A stretch of DNA of 64,000 nt from Campylobacterales bacterium (GTDB taxonomy: Bacteria; Campylobacterota; Campylobacteria; Campylobacterales; Sulfurimonadaceae). The translations under genes and the position numbers were made by a program. This document shows positions 16,726-26,527 of the stretch, one piece after another (the first letter of the stretch is position 1; each line of letters begins with the position of its first letter). The notes under the pieces were generated by a model that searched no databases, was not told the origin of the DNA, and saw nothing but the letters and a program-made list of their open reading frames with translations. The stretch lies in assembly GCA_024280035.1 (NCBI GenBank), contig JAJRQV010000014.1, positions 95,812 to 159,811 of the forward strand. Direction: 5' to 3'.

Positions 16726-18126
16726 TTGATAAACTTTAGGGGGATTGATATAAGAACTAATACTTTATACCAGATAGTTTTACATTTTTTTATTGTTATA
16801 TTTTTAATATCATGTGCCTCTTATAAGCCTATGGAAAAAGAACCTCTTCTTAATGAACAAAACCTTAGTTTAGATACAAAATCTCAAACATGGTGGAAAG
16901 ATTTTAATAACTCCAAGCTTAATACCCTTATGCAAGAGGCTTTAGATAAAAACCTTGATCTTCTTGCTGCACAAAGTAGAATTAAACAAGCTTCTTACTC
17001 ATTGATTATAGCCGAAGCCCTTAAATACCCTGACCTGGGACTCTCTTTGGGTGCATCTTATACAGTAAATCATTTTGAAAATAAAACGATAGAGTCAAAT
17101 GATATAACGGGTTCACTTGAAGCGAGTTATGAAGTTGATTTATGGGGCCGCATTGCCTCACTTAATGAGGCAACCATACATGAATACAAACAAAAAGAAT
17201 TTGACTACCAAAGTATACAGGTTATGCTTTCCTCGAGTCTTGTTACCAATTGGTATGACCTTGCGTATACCTTTGAGAGTGAGAAACTCTTAAAAAAACG
17301 TATTGTCTTGAGTCAGAAGGAGATAGAACTTTTAAAAAGAAGATATCAGGTTCAAAGAGCAAAAATTGTAGATTTACTTTCTCAAGAAAGTACACTGAAA
17401 CAGCTTGAGTTAGACTTAACAAGTCTAAGGTTTCAAAAACATGCATACAAGAATGCACTTTTCTCGCTTATGTCAAAAAGTCCAGAAGATTCTAGCCTTT
17501 TTGAAGGGCTTAGTCTTCCCGTAAATATATTGACACCTTCGCTTATTGTACCTTCGGATGCCTTACTTAAAAGACCAGATATTCGTGCTGCTTATGAAAC
17601 ACTAAAAGCTCAAGATGCTAAGTCAGCGGCTGCTGTATCTGCTCAATATCCAAGATTTTCTTTAAGTGCTTCTATTCAACAAAATGATATGAGTTTTAAT
17701 AACCTTTTTGACCTTTGGTACACCCGTCTGGCAGTTTCTATGTTTACGCCTTTGTTTGATGCAGGTGTCTTAAAAGCGGAAGCGAAGACAGCACTGGAAA
17801 AACGAAGAGAACTCTTATTGAACTTGAAACAACTGTTTATTAATGCATCGGTAGAAGTAAGTAATGCCTTAAAAGATATACAGACGCAAAAAAGGAATTA
17901 TCTACTTGTAAAAGAGCAGTTAATTATAGATGAAAAAAAAGAAGCCAGTTATCATATGTATTATTTGTATGGAACGGAAGACTTTAAACGTTACCTTGAC
18001 TCAAAGATTGCCTTGTATCTTACACAAGAAAGAGAAATAAAAATACGTCTCAACCTGATAAAAGCTTATGTGACACTCTACCGTGTCACTTCATCAGCAT
18101 GGTCAGATATGAAGGAAAAAACATGA
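16726..18126 (+). CDS. Outer-membrane efflux lipoprotein, TolC/NodT family
   Basis: The 466-residue protein has a lipobox (FLISC, Cys near residue 30), then SLDTKSQTWWKDFNNSKLN and two repeats of the outer-membrane efflux domain, including AALSRIKQA-like and LLKRPDIRAAYETL segments. It is the outer-membrane duct of a tripartite pump with the adaptor and RND transporter that follow. The start is uncertain. TTG 16726 gives the longest reading and no in-frame ATG precedes the lipobox, while an AGGGGG tract at about 16737 suggests initiation slightly downstream at a non-ATG codon. The stop overlaps the adaptor ATG by 4 bp. Confidence 0.82.
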   Translation: MINFRGIDIRTNTLYQIVLHFFIVIFLISCASYKPMEKEPLLNEQNLSLDTKSQTWWKDFNNSKLNTLMQEALDKNLDLLAAQSRIKQASYSLIIAEALKYPDLGLSLGASYTVNHFENKTIESNDITGSLEASYEVDLWGRIASLNEATIHEYKQKEFDYQSIQVMLSSSLVTNWYDLAYTFESEKLLKKRIVLSQKEIELLKRRYQVQRAKIVDLLSQESTLKQLELDLTSLRFQKHAYKNALFSLMSKSPEDSSLFEGLSLPVNILTPSLIVPSDALLKRPDIRAAYETLKAQDAKSAAAVSAQYPRFSLSASIQQNDMSFNNLFDLWYTRLAVSMFTPLFDAGVLKAEAKTALEKRRELLLNLKQLFINASVEVSNALKDIQTQKRNYLLVKEQLIIDEKKEASYHMYYLYGTEDFKRYLDSKIALYLTQEREIKIRLNLIKAYVTLYRVTSSAWSDMKEKT

Positions 18127-19346
18127 AAAATAATCTTTTACCACTGTTGATTGCAGTAAGTGTACTTCTTGGTGGTACTTATTTGTCTTATACCTGGCTG
18201 ACCAATAAACCAAAGGCATATAAAAAACATCGTAAAACTGGAATGTTAGCACCATTAGTAGAAGTGATAAAACCTAAAAAAATTGATACATCTGCGTATA
18301 TAGAGACTTATGGTACGGTTATTCCTTTTCGTACACAAACCCTTTCGTCTCGTGTCTCTTCACAAATCATTCGTCTTTTACCAAACCTTATTCCCGGCAG
18401 TATAATTAAAAAAGGGGAACTGCTTGTTGAGCTTGACCCTACGGATTATATTTTAGCGCTCAAAGAGAAAGAATCGGGTCTTGCTGCGGTAAAATTACTT
18501 CTTGAAACTGAGATACAAAACCAAAAGAGTGCTGTCTTTGAGTTCTCTATGATGGAAAATAACATCAGTGAAAGTGAAAAAAACTATCTTCTTCGATATC
18601 CTCATATTGAAGCCGCAAAAGCTAGTGTTCAAGCCCAAGAAGCAGCCTATTCAAAAGCAAAAGTAGACTTAAAAAGATGTAAAATATATGCTCCATTTGA
18701 TGCAGTTGTACTGGATGTTATGACAGCGTCGGGTGATACAGTCAGCTCTTCAAGTGCCCTCGCTACACTAGCTAGAGCTGAAACATTTTGGATTCGTGTT
18801 GCCCTTTCTCCACGGATGTTAGAAGGTCTAAATATTCCTGAATATAATGCAAAAGAAGGTTCAAGGGTATCTATCCGTCATGATTTTTGGCATAAAGATA
18901 TTCCTTCTATTGAAGGATGGGTACAAAGTGTTGAAAAGATGGTGGATGACAGCAGTAAGATGGCTTATGTGCTTATTCAAGTCAATGATCCTCTGTTCTT
19001 AAAAAAAGAAGCCCTGACGCAAAAACCACTTTTTCTTAATGAATTTGTTCATCTGGATATACAAGGGAAAATTTTAGAAGATGTTTTAAAAGTTCCTTCA
19101 AGTGCTTTACGAAGTAATGACAGTATGTGGATTTTAACAAAAGAGAAAACACTGCATATCAAAAAAGTAAGAAAATTATGGCATGAAGAGAAAGCTTTTT
19201 ATATTCATGCTTCAAGTTTAAGTGAAGATGAATATATTATAACGACCATTATAGAAGCTCCGGTTGAAGGTATGCTCTTACGTAGTACTCAAGATAAAAA
19301 ACCTTTAAAAAACCATAAAAAATGGCAAAAAAAAGAGACTAAATGA
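18123..19346 (+). CDS. RND efflux periplasmic adaptor (membrane fusion protein)
   Basis: The 407-residue protein has an N-terminal membrane anchor (LLPLLIAVSVLLGGTYLSYTW). A biotinyl-lipoyl-like half (SRVSSQIIRLLPNLIPGSIIKKGELLVELDP), a helical hairpin, and a second lipoyl half (CKIYAPFDAVVLDVMTASGDTVSS) follow, with beta-barrel segments after. This is the standard HlyD/AcrA order. ATG 18123 was chosen because it forms an ATGA overlap with the upstream stop. It links the RND transporter to the outer-membrane duct. Adaptor length is normal. Confidence 0.88.
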   Translation: MKNNLLPLLIAVSVLLGGTYLSYTWLTNKPKAYKKHRKTGMLAPLVEVIKPKKIDTSAYIETYGTVIPFRTQTLSSRVSSQIIRLLPNLIPGSIIKKGELLVELDPTDYILALKEKESGLAAVKLLLETEIQNQKSAVFEFSMMENNISESEKNYLLRYPHIEAAKASVQAQEAAYSKAKVDLKRCKIYAPFDAVVLDVMTASGDTVSSSSALATLARAETFWIRVALSPRMLEGLNIPEYNAKEGSRVSIRHDFWHKDIPSIEGWVQSVEKMVDDSSKMAYVLIQVNDPLFLKKEALTQKPLFLNEFVHLDIQGKILEDVLKVPSSALRSNDSMWILTKEKTLHIKKVRKLWHEEKAFYIHASSLSEDEYIITTIIEAPVEGMLLRSTQDKKPLKNHKKWQKKETK

Positions 19347-22300
19347 AAGATTTAAAAGTTTTTCGTGGGGGTCCTCTTGCTTGGATGGCATCACATCCTG
19401 TAGCTGCAAACCTTCTTATGATCGTTGCCTTAGTGGGGGGAATCTTAATGATGGGGTATCTTCGTCAAGAAGTATATCCTGATTTTGAGCATGATGAGAT
19501 TCGTGTTAGTGTCTCTTATCCAGGTGCCAGTCCTCAAGAGATAGAAGATGGGGTTATACTCCCTGTAGAAGAAGCTATGAGTGGTGTAGATGGTATTAAA
19601 AAGTTTACTTCCACTGCTTCAGAAGGCAGTGGAAATGTAAATATTGAAGCAAGAAAAGGTCATGACCTCCAGCTTTTGCAAAATGATGTACAAAATGCTA
19701 TTAATCGTATTCGAACCTTTCCTTCTGATATTGAACGTCCCAAGGTAACGCTTAGAAGTTATGAGAGACAGACCATGTCTTTGGTCCTTTATGGTGAGAA
19801 GGACAGACTTATATTATATAAACTGGCTACGAGGTTTAAACATGCGCTTTTACAACACTCAGAGATTTCAAAGGTTGACTTGTATGGTGTATCTGCCTTA
19901 CAGTACAGTATCGAGATAGATGAAGAGAAACTAAGAAAATATTCTATATCTCTTGAAGAAGTTTCAAGACGTATTAATACAGACAGTCTTGACTTACCTG
20001 CAGGAAGTATTAAAACCAGTAATCAAGAAATTCTTGTTCGTTTACATCAACGTAGGGAGTCTATTGAGTCTTTTAGTAAAGTACCTATAATCACGACAAA
20101 AACAGGAAGTATTATTCGGCTGGAAGATATGGCTAGTATTCGTGAGAACTTTGAAAATGAAGATTATTTTGCTTTGTATAATGGAAAACCCGCCCTTCGT
20201 ATAGCTATTCGTAATCCTCAAGAAAGCTCTCCCATTTCTATCTCTAAAATTGTAAAACAAGAGATACAAAACTATAAGGCGACACTTCCTTCAGAAATTG
20301 GTATAAATATACTTACGAATGAGGCAGAAGTTTTTGAAGAGAGGGTCAGTTTACTCTTAAAAAACAGTGTAATGGGATTACTTATTGTCCTTTTTTCGCT
20401 CTCTCTATTTTTAGAAATACGCCTTGCTTTTTGGGTGATGATGGGTATTCCTATCTCTTTTATGGGAGCATTTTTCCTTTTTCCTTTTGTTGATGTTTCT
20501 ATTAGTATGGTTTCTCTTTTTGCATTTATAATTGCCTTGGGTATTGTGGTTGATGATGCGATTATTATGGGTGAAAATATTTATCATTATAGAGAACGGG
20601 GCCTTTCTCCCATGGATGCAGCTATTAAAGGGGCAAAAGAGATGGCAGTGCCTATCACCTTTGCGATTCTTACTAATATTGTTGCTTTTATGCCAATTTA
20701 TTTTATTCCGGGGACAACGGGTAAAATTTTTCAGGTTATTCCAGTTGTTGTAATTACGATATTTTTGGTATCTTGGATTGAGTCTGTTTTTATACTTCCG
20801 GCACATTTAGCTAAGGTTAAAAAAGGGGTTGGTAACCCTTTTATTGCATATATACATATTTATCAGCAGAAATTTAGCCGTGCATTTAGGGCTTGGATAC
20901 GTTTCTCTTTTGCTCCATTTTTAAACCTTGTGCTTAAACACAGATACCTTTTGATGCTCATTTCTATCTCTTTACTTGTGCTTACGATTAGTTACGCAGC
21001 AAGTGGGCGTATGGGTATGCAGATTTTTCCACGAACCCCTTCGTCTTATGCTCAGGCTATTATTAAGATGCCTTTTGGAACCCCTGCAGATGTTACGAAA
21101 AAGATGGTTCAAAAAATTCTTGATTCTGCGCATAAGGTTGAAGATGAGAAAGGTATACGTGAGTACATAAAAGGAAGTTATGCTCGAATAGGTCGAGAAG
21201 GTACACATGAAGGGCTTATTCGTATCTACCTTCCTCCTGCATCTGTTCGAGATAAGGTCTTGTCTAATGCTGACTTTGTTCAACTCTGGCGTAAAAATAC
21301 AGGTGAAATTCCAGGGGCAGACTTACTTCAGTTCTCAGCTTATGCTGGGGGTCCGGGTCATGGTTCTGCACTCTCCTTAGAGATTAGTCATACGGACTTA
21401 AATGTTTTAAAAGAAGCCAGTAAGTATATTGCAGATGAACTGCATGCTTATGCTGAGTTGTACGATATTAATGATGGTTTTGAAGAGGGGAAATCACAAA
21501 TAAACTTTAGCCTTAAACCTCTTGCATATTCGCTTGGTTTTGATGCAAGAAGTATCTCTAGAGAAGTTCGTGCTGCCTTTTATGGTTCCGAGTCTCAAAG
21601 AATTTTAGTAGGTAATAATGAGGTCAAGGTAATGGTTAGACTACCTAAGCCACGAAGAGAATCTCTTGAGACCCTTTACCGTTTACGACTTTTTAGTAAT
21701 GATGGAAAAGAAGTTGCCCTGATGGATCTTATTAATTTACAATGGGGACATGCTTATACACAGATACAAAGAGTTAATGGCAAACGGGTGATTACGATAG
21801 AAGCTAATATTCGTCCTCGAAGTAAGGCATTAGAAATAATGAATGACATGCAGGTCTCTTTTTTACCCGAATCGAAAGAGCGTTTTGTTGGTTTGAGTTA
21901 CAGTTTTGAGGGAGACCAAACAGAAATCAGAGAAAGTCTTGGGGTACTAAAAACAACTTTTATTATGGCTATTTTTGCAATTTATGCGCTTTTGGCTATT
22001 CCTTTTAGAAGTTATCTTCAGCCTCTTATTGTGATGGCAGGGATTCCTTTTGGGATTATTGGTGCACTTATTGGACATTTGATTATGGGTTACAGTTTAA
22101 GTGTGGTAAGTATGTTTGGTATTGTCGCCTTAAGTGGGATTGTTGTTAATGATGCACTTATTTTAGTGGACTTTGCTAACCGTTACCGAAAAAAGGTGAA
22201 TGCCTCTGCCTTAAAAACCGTAAAAGAAGCAGCCATTCAACGTTTCAGACCTATCTTACTTACAACGGTTACGACCTTTGGTGGGCTGATACCTATTATG

Positions 22301-22450
22301 TTTGAAACCTCAAAACAGGCAAAATTTCTTATTCCAATGGCAATATCTATAGGCTTTGGTGTTCTTTTTGCAACCTTTGTTACGCTTTTAATAGTACCTG
22401 CTTTGTATTTGATTATTGAAGATGTGAAGAAGTTTTTAGAGGGGAAGTAG
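19343..22450 (+). CDS. RND efflux transporter, hydrophobe/amphiphile-type (AcrB superfamily)
   Basis: The 1035-residue protein has two six-helix repeats and two large periplasmic loops. The proton-relay pair appears in ALGIVVDDAIIMGENIY, about residues 400-416. The Asp-Asp is characteristic of drug-type rather than heavy-metal-type RND pumps. SYPGASPQEIEDGVILPVEEAM and a second VALSGIVVNDALILVDF are conserved. Substrates are unknown. It overlaps the adaptor by 4 bp and ends the operon. Confidence 0.9.
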   Translation: MKDLKVFRGGPLAWMASHPVAANLLMIVALVGGILMMGYLRQEVYPDFEHDEIRVSVSYPGASPQEIEDGVILPVEEAMSGVDGIKKFTSTASEGSGNVNIEARKGHDLQLLQNDVQNAINRIRTFPSDIERPKVTLRSYERQTMSLVLYGEKDRLILYKLATRFKHALLQHSEISKVDLYGVSALQYSIEIDEEKLRKYSISLEEVSRRINTDSLDLPAGSIKTSNQEILVRLHQRRESIESFSKVPIITTKTGSIIRLEDMASIRENFENEDYFALYNGKPALRIAIRNPQESSPISISKIVKQEIQNYKATLPSEIGINILTNEAEVFEERVSLLLKNSVMGLLIVLFSLSLFLEIRLAFWVMMGIPISFMGAFFLFPFVDVSISMVSLFAFIIALGIVVDDAIIMGENIYHYRERGLSPMDAAIKGAKEMAVPITFAILTNIVAFMPIYFIPGTTGKIFQVIPVVVITIFLVSWIESVFILPAHLAKVKKGVGNPFIAYIHIYQQKFSRAFRAWIRFSFAPFLNLVLKHRYLLMLISISLLVLTISYAASGRMGMQIFPRTPSSYAQAIIKMPFGTPADVTKKMVQKILDSAHKVEDEKGIREYIKGSYARIGREGTHEGLIRIYLPPASVRDKVLSNADFVQLWRKNTGEIPGADLLQFSAYAGGPGHGSALSLEISHTDLNVLKEASKYIADELHAYAELYDINDGFEEGKSQINFSLKPLAYSLGFDARSISREVRAAFYGSESQRILVGNNEVKVMVRLPKPRRESLETLYRLRLFSNDGKEVALMDLINLQWGHAYTQIQRVNGKRVITIEANIRPRSKALEIMNDMQVSFLPESKERFVGLSYSFEGDQTEIRESLGVLKTTFIMAIFAIYALLAIPFRSYLQPLIVMAGIPFGIIGALIGHLIMGYSLSVVSMFGIVALSGIVVNDALILVDFANRYRKKVNASALKTVKEAAIQRFRPILLTTVTTFGGLIPIMFETSKQAKFLIPMAISIGFGVLFATFVTLLIVPALYLIIEDVKKFLEGK

Positions 22451-22482
22451 GAGTGGAAGAAAGTATTTTAAAGAGACAAGCA

Positions 22483-23969
22483 CTATTGTGCTCGTTTGTC
22501 TCTTTGATGTAAATTGCTTTCTTGAAGTTCTTTGGAAGGCTTATGCATTGCTTTTGCTTTTTTAGCACTGTGCATACCGTGCCCTTTTCTTGGTTTTCTA
22601 CCATAAGTGTCAATAACATGACTTCGATAGACATTAACACTGATAAAAAAGATAATAAGTAAAGCAGCAAAAGGATACGCGAGTATCTTTTTCATCTTAC
22701 TTGCATCAATATGTTCCATCCGTCGGTATAAGATGTATAAACTCCATACAACGGCTAACCATCTAAACATATGAAAGATACCTAACCACGCATCTCCACG
22801 TTTTGCCATAGGTTCAATATCGATATGCATACCAAATCCCCAAGCCATTCCCTCAACAATACGAGCGGCATTTCCGGTAAAGAAGTATTCCAGAGCATGT
22901 CCCATAGAAGCCAAGATAAACAGAGGTGCAAAAGCATAACCCAGAGTGTAAAAAACAGTATTAAAGTCTTTTTTCAAAATCTTTGAGGCTATCCACATGC
23001 CAACAACTGCTGAGGTAACTGTAAATAAGGTGGCATATAAAAAAGCAAAAAGACCTACCGGGTCAAGTGAACCAAAGTTTATAAAAGATTGAAAAAATAC
23101 AGCTGTTTTATTCCAAATCATCGCATCGCCTATATTACTACGTCCGAGACCATGATGAAATGCCATGGACATAGGAATGGCAGCAAGAATAAGAATATAA
23201 ACCCATACTTCTGCTTTTAGAGTTTTAAACTTTTATAAATTGCCTGTCCAGGAGGAACAAATTTAAAGCTAATCGCCTCACATAAATGTGTACATGACAT
23301 ACAAAGGGTACAGTCATCCATGGACTCTTTTTTGTTGAAATTAAAAGGGCTTAAACCATAATGACAGGTTCCAGCACAGTCAAAACTTTTACAATCTGAA
23401 CACGCTGTATTGTAAGAGCCAAACCAGGTAAAAGAGAGTTTACTAAAACCTCTTAAGGCGGTACCAATAGGACAAATATATTTACAATATCCCATATCTC
23501 TGTATAAAAAGTAGATAATAAATGAAAGCAGAGTCATTACTCCAAAAAGAGCTGCGGTGCCAAGAGGTGTATGGTAAACACCCGGGAACATATAGTACAC
23601 GCCCCACCATCCAATAAATAAAAGCATTACTCCAATAAAACGGTTTTGCATCCATTTTGGCATCTTCTTTTTAAGGCCGATTTGTGTGATGTATTTTCCT
23701 AAGAAACCGTGTGGACAGATCCCACAAAAGATTCTTCCAAAGGTTGGAAGTGTTGTGACAATGAAGAAGGGCCAAAAAATACCCCAAAATAGAGCGGTAG
23801 TAAAAATATTGTCTTTTGATGAGTCATAAAACCCCATAAAGATGGCATAAAAGAAGATAAGCGTCACAAAAAGACGCAGGATAAATACAAATTGAGTGTT
23901 TTTAAAGATAAATCTAAAAAATCTATTTTTAAAAAGATCATTTCCATTTCGTTTGATAAAGTCAACCAT
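22483..23969 (-). pseudogene. Membrane-bound 4Fe-4S protein (NapH/CcoG-like) split by a one-base frameshift
   Basis: The first frame (23969-23217, 250 residues) has membrane helices, GRIFCGICPHGFLG, YCKYICPIGTALRG, CSDCKSFDCAGTC and CTLCMSCTHLC, typical of polyferredoxin membrane proteins. It stops at KSLKL. One extra A in the run 23223-23226 (as TTTT on +) would continue it as TLKAEVWVYILILAAIPMSMAF into the second frame (down to 22483). That part has several membrane helices and a His-rich tail (KGHGMHSAKKAKAMH). The joined protein would be about 495 residues. I infer a single-base deletion, but two adjacent genes cannot be excluded. It lies 56 bp downstream of the TonB receptor, so a role in reducing the imported metal or corrinoid is possible. 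Confidence 0.65.
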
Positions 23970-24025
23970 TAAGAAAATCCTTTTTATTTTTTGAAGTAGC
24001 CTTAAAAGAGGCTACTGCTGTTGTT

Positions 24026-26206
24026 CTAGAAGCTGTACTTTGCACCTACATAAAACACACGACCTGGGTCAACAGTTATACTTGCATCCTCAGAATCAAG
24101 CTCTCCATTTCCACTTCTATCACTGTAAAGATAGACGGTACGGTAGTACTGATTATCAAAGACATTGTCCGTACGAACAAATAACTCTAACTTGTTATTT
24201 TGAATTTTTGTGTTGTAGCGAAGTTGAAGATTCATAACCATATAACCTGGCATGGTTACTAGATTCGTTTCATCAGCGTAATAGTTTGACTGTGCATAAT
24301 TTTCAGCAACGATGCTCCAGTCTTTGTTGATTTTTAAGTAAGTAAACAGGTCAAAACGATGTTGTGGTGTTCTTGGTATCGTGTTTGAACTGATGTCATA
24401 AGTCTTATCACCGTCTTCTTTATATGTGGGTGAAAGATCTACGGTAAAAGGATCATGTGCTGTGTACTTGGCACGCATATAGGTATAGGCTACATCAAAA
24501 GAAAGTAATCTAGTTTTGTCTGTATTTAATGATAGTTCTATACCGCGTGATCTTGAATCACCAACATTATCAAAAAATACGTTACCGTTTGAGTAATATG
24601 TTCCTGCATTTTTTGCGATAATATCTTTTGTATTAAGTTGATACACAGACAATTCATATTTAACATTTGTATCCGCAATCTTTTGATCCCCACGAATACC
24701 AAGTTCGTAGTTAATTGTTGTTTGAGTATCAATATCTGGATTGTTGTCACTGTAACGGTCTGGATCAAAGTCATTAGCGTACATTTCATAAACACGTGGG
24801 TTTCTGAAACCTGTTGAAACACTTGAAAAAAGTGTGTTTTTGTTATCTAACTGGTAAGCTGCACCTGCACGCAAAGATATATTTTTAAAGGTATCTTCAT
24901 GGTAAGTATTAGTCGTTTGCCATGCAAGCCCATCAAACTCTAAAGCATTTTGCTCGTACTCATATTTGTCATAATCATAACGTGCATTTAAAACAGCAGT
25001 TAAGTCAGAGCTTAATTTGTATTTAGTTTCACCATAAATTGCATAACGATCTTGGGTACTGTCAGCAATGGAAGTATCACCGAGTGTTCCACTGCTTCTA
25101 CCATCTTCATAAGTTACGGAGGTGATATCTGTCTCATCAAGTTTACGTTGACCAAGGTCTAAACCTATCATATAACCAAGATTGTTTAGAGTGCTACGAA
25201 ATTCTGATTTTACACCGTACTGATCAATGTCTTCAGTGGAGTCTCTTGTGTATCTATCGTCTAAGGTATCTCCTGTTGTATCATGAGGAGAAGCCTCATA
25301 ATCATAGTTATCAATATAATAATAGGTATTTACCATAAGGTTTGAGTTACTAGAAAAATCTTTATTATAAATAAGAAAATATTTTTGAATATCTGAATTA
25401 TAATCATGATTCCAAGGTAAATCTCCATCACCTGCACCCGTAGGGTTCTCTTTTGCAGCAGTAACCCCTGTAACACTTCCGCGTGAACTCTCTTCATATT
25501 TATCAGTAATCTCTATACCTGCGGTAATATCACTAGAATCATTTATAAAGTACGTTAGCTTAGCATTGATAGCGTTTGATTTGTTCTCTCCCATATCCCA
25601 GTAACCATTTGTAAACCTATGACTTATGTTAACCGTTGCCGCGTAGGTATCGTTACTTGTAAAGATAGATGTTTCATAGTTTTGATAAGCATAACTTCCA
25701 TACTCGGCATAAAGAGTAATTTCATCTTGGTCTTTTGGTTTTTTTGTTGTAATAATTACGGCACCAGCTAAGGCATCAGCACCGTATAAGTATGAGGCAC
25801 CCCCTTTGATGACCTTAATACTTTCGATGTTATTTAGGTTTAATTTAACCTTACCACCATTTTGAAGTACGGGAACACCATCAATTACAACGGCAACTCC
25901 TGTATTTTCCCACATAAATTCTTGTTGCCCAACCCCACGCATATGTATCTCAACAATATCACCTGAACGTACATCTGCTGTAATCCCCGGTACTGTTCTT
26001 AATACTTCATTGATGTTTTTTGGATTGATGGTTTGATATTTTTTTTCACTAATGTGATTGACTGCAGAAACCTCTCTTTTATTAGAACCTGAGATATCTT
26101 GGATGGTAGATGACTCTACTTGAATGGTCTCTAGTTCCATCTCTTCTGCAGCGATAACAGAAGAAAAAAGTACTAAACCTGATAATAATAACAACTTTTT
26201 TTTCAT
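24026..26206 (-). CDS. TonB-dependent outer-membrane receptor
   Basis: The 726-residue protein has a signal peptide (KKKLLLLSGLVLFSSVIAAEE), then a TonB box-like LETIQVES. A plug domain follows with EVLRTVPGITADVRSG, MRGVGQQEF, VAVVIDGVPVL and YLYGADALAGAVIITTKKP. A long beta-barrel ends in aromatic Phe (VGAKYSF). The substrate cannot be read from sequence. Its position between two blocks of cobalamin genes and beside tonB-exbBD suggests corrinoid or cobalt, while siderophores or copper remain possible. It is transcribed leftward with the 4Fe-4S membrane protein. An array of TTAGAA half-sites lies in its promoter. Confidence 0.9.
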   Translation of the reverse strand: MKKKLLLLSGLVLFSSVIAAEEMELETIQVESSTIQDISGSNKREVSAVNHISEKKYQTINPKNINEVLRTVPGITADVRSGDIVEIHMRGVGQQEFMWENTGVAVVIDGVPVLQNGGKVKLNLNNIESIKVIKGGASYLYGADALAGAVIITTKKPKDQDEITLYAEYGSYAYQNYETSIFTSNDTYAATVNISHRFTNGYWDMGENKSNAINAKLTYFINDSSDITAGIEITDKYEESSRGSVTGVTAAKENPTGAGDGDLPWNHDYNSDIQKYFLIYNKDFSSNSNLMVNTYYYIDNYDYEASPHDTTGDTLDDRYTRDSTEDIDQYGVKSEFRSTLNNLGYMIGLDLGQRKLDETDITSVTYEDGRSSGTLGDTSIADSTQDRYAIYGETKYKLSSDLTAVLNARYDYDKYEYEQNALEFDGLAWQTTNTYHEDTFKNISLRAGAAYQLDNKNTLFSSVSTGFRNPRVYEMYANDFDPDRYSDNNPDIDTQTTINYELGIRGDQKIADTNVKYELSVYQLNTKDIIAKNAGTYYSNGNVFFDNVGDSRSRGIELSLNTDKTRLLSFDVAYTYMRAKYTAHDPFTVDLSPTYKEDGDKTYDISSNTIPRTPQHRFDLFTYLKINKDWSIVAENYAQSNYYADETNLVTMPGYMVMNLQLRYNTKIQNNKLELFVRTDNVFDNQYYRTVYLYSDRSGNGELDSEDASITVDPGRVFYVGAKYSF

Positions 26207-26527
26207 TTCTCTAATTTCCTTAAGCTAGACTTTAGAAAAAATTCTAATATAAAAATGTTACATATGTGTTAATTCTAAAGAAGATAATTAGAATTTGTAG
26301 TTATATTTTGAATAATTATTGTGAATAATTAATTATTGTTTTTTTTAGAGAATAAAATTACTTGTAGGGAAAATTTTTATAATGAGATGCTTTTTTTTAC
26401 GTTTCTGAAACAAATCAAGTTTATGCTAAATGCATTACTTTTAGCTTAATTGATTTATAGAAAGGAGTTTTAGAGCTGAGCTTAATTAAGATTTGATATA
26501 ATCTCTTAAAAAAGAAACAGGTCTGTT
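26207..26527. promoter_or_regulatory. Divergent promoter region with TTAGAA half-site array
   Basis: This 321-bp spacer lies between the leftward TonB receptor and rightward cbiC. Four half-sites occur: TTAGAA (26232-26237), TTCTAA (26242-26247), TTCTAA (26273-26278) and TTAGAA (26288-26293). They form two inverted pairs with 4-bp and 25-to-9-bp spacings, the outer one reading AATTCTAA-n9-TTAGAATT. A minus-strand TATATT overlapping the first pair is a -10 candidate for the receptor. This layout suggests an operator. I see no cobalamin riboswitch core. The cbiC side holds no clear small gene. Confidence 0.45.

Noticed and set aside
20411..20806. Long antisense open frames inside the RND transporter gene
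   Set aside because: They are shadows of the 1035-codon gene, rich in Asn, Lys and Arg, with no family motif or ribosome-binding site.
15031..22450. Heavy-metal (CusA/CzcA) RND pump for cobalt
   Set aside because: The membrane motif is VVDDAIIMGEN with paired Asp, the drug-type pattern, not the metal-type one.
26207..26527. Cobalamin riboswitch before the TonB receptor or cbiC
   Set aside because: No AAAGCCACTG-like or GCCxGGAAGG-like B12-box sequence was seen on either strand, and the region is very AT-rich.
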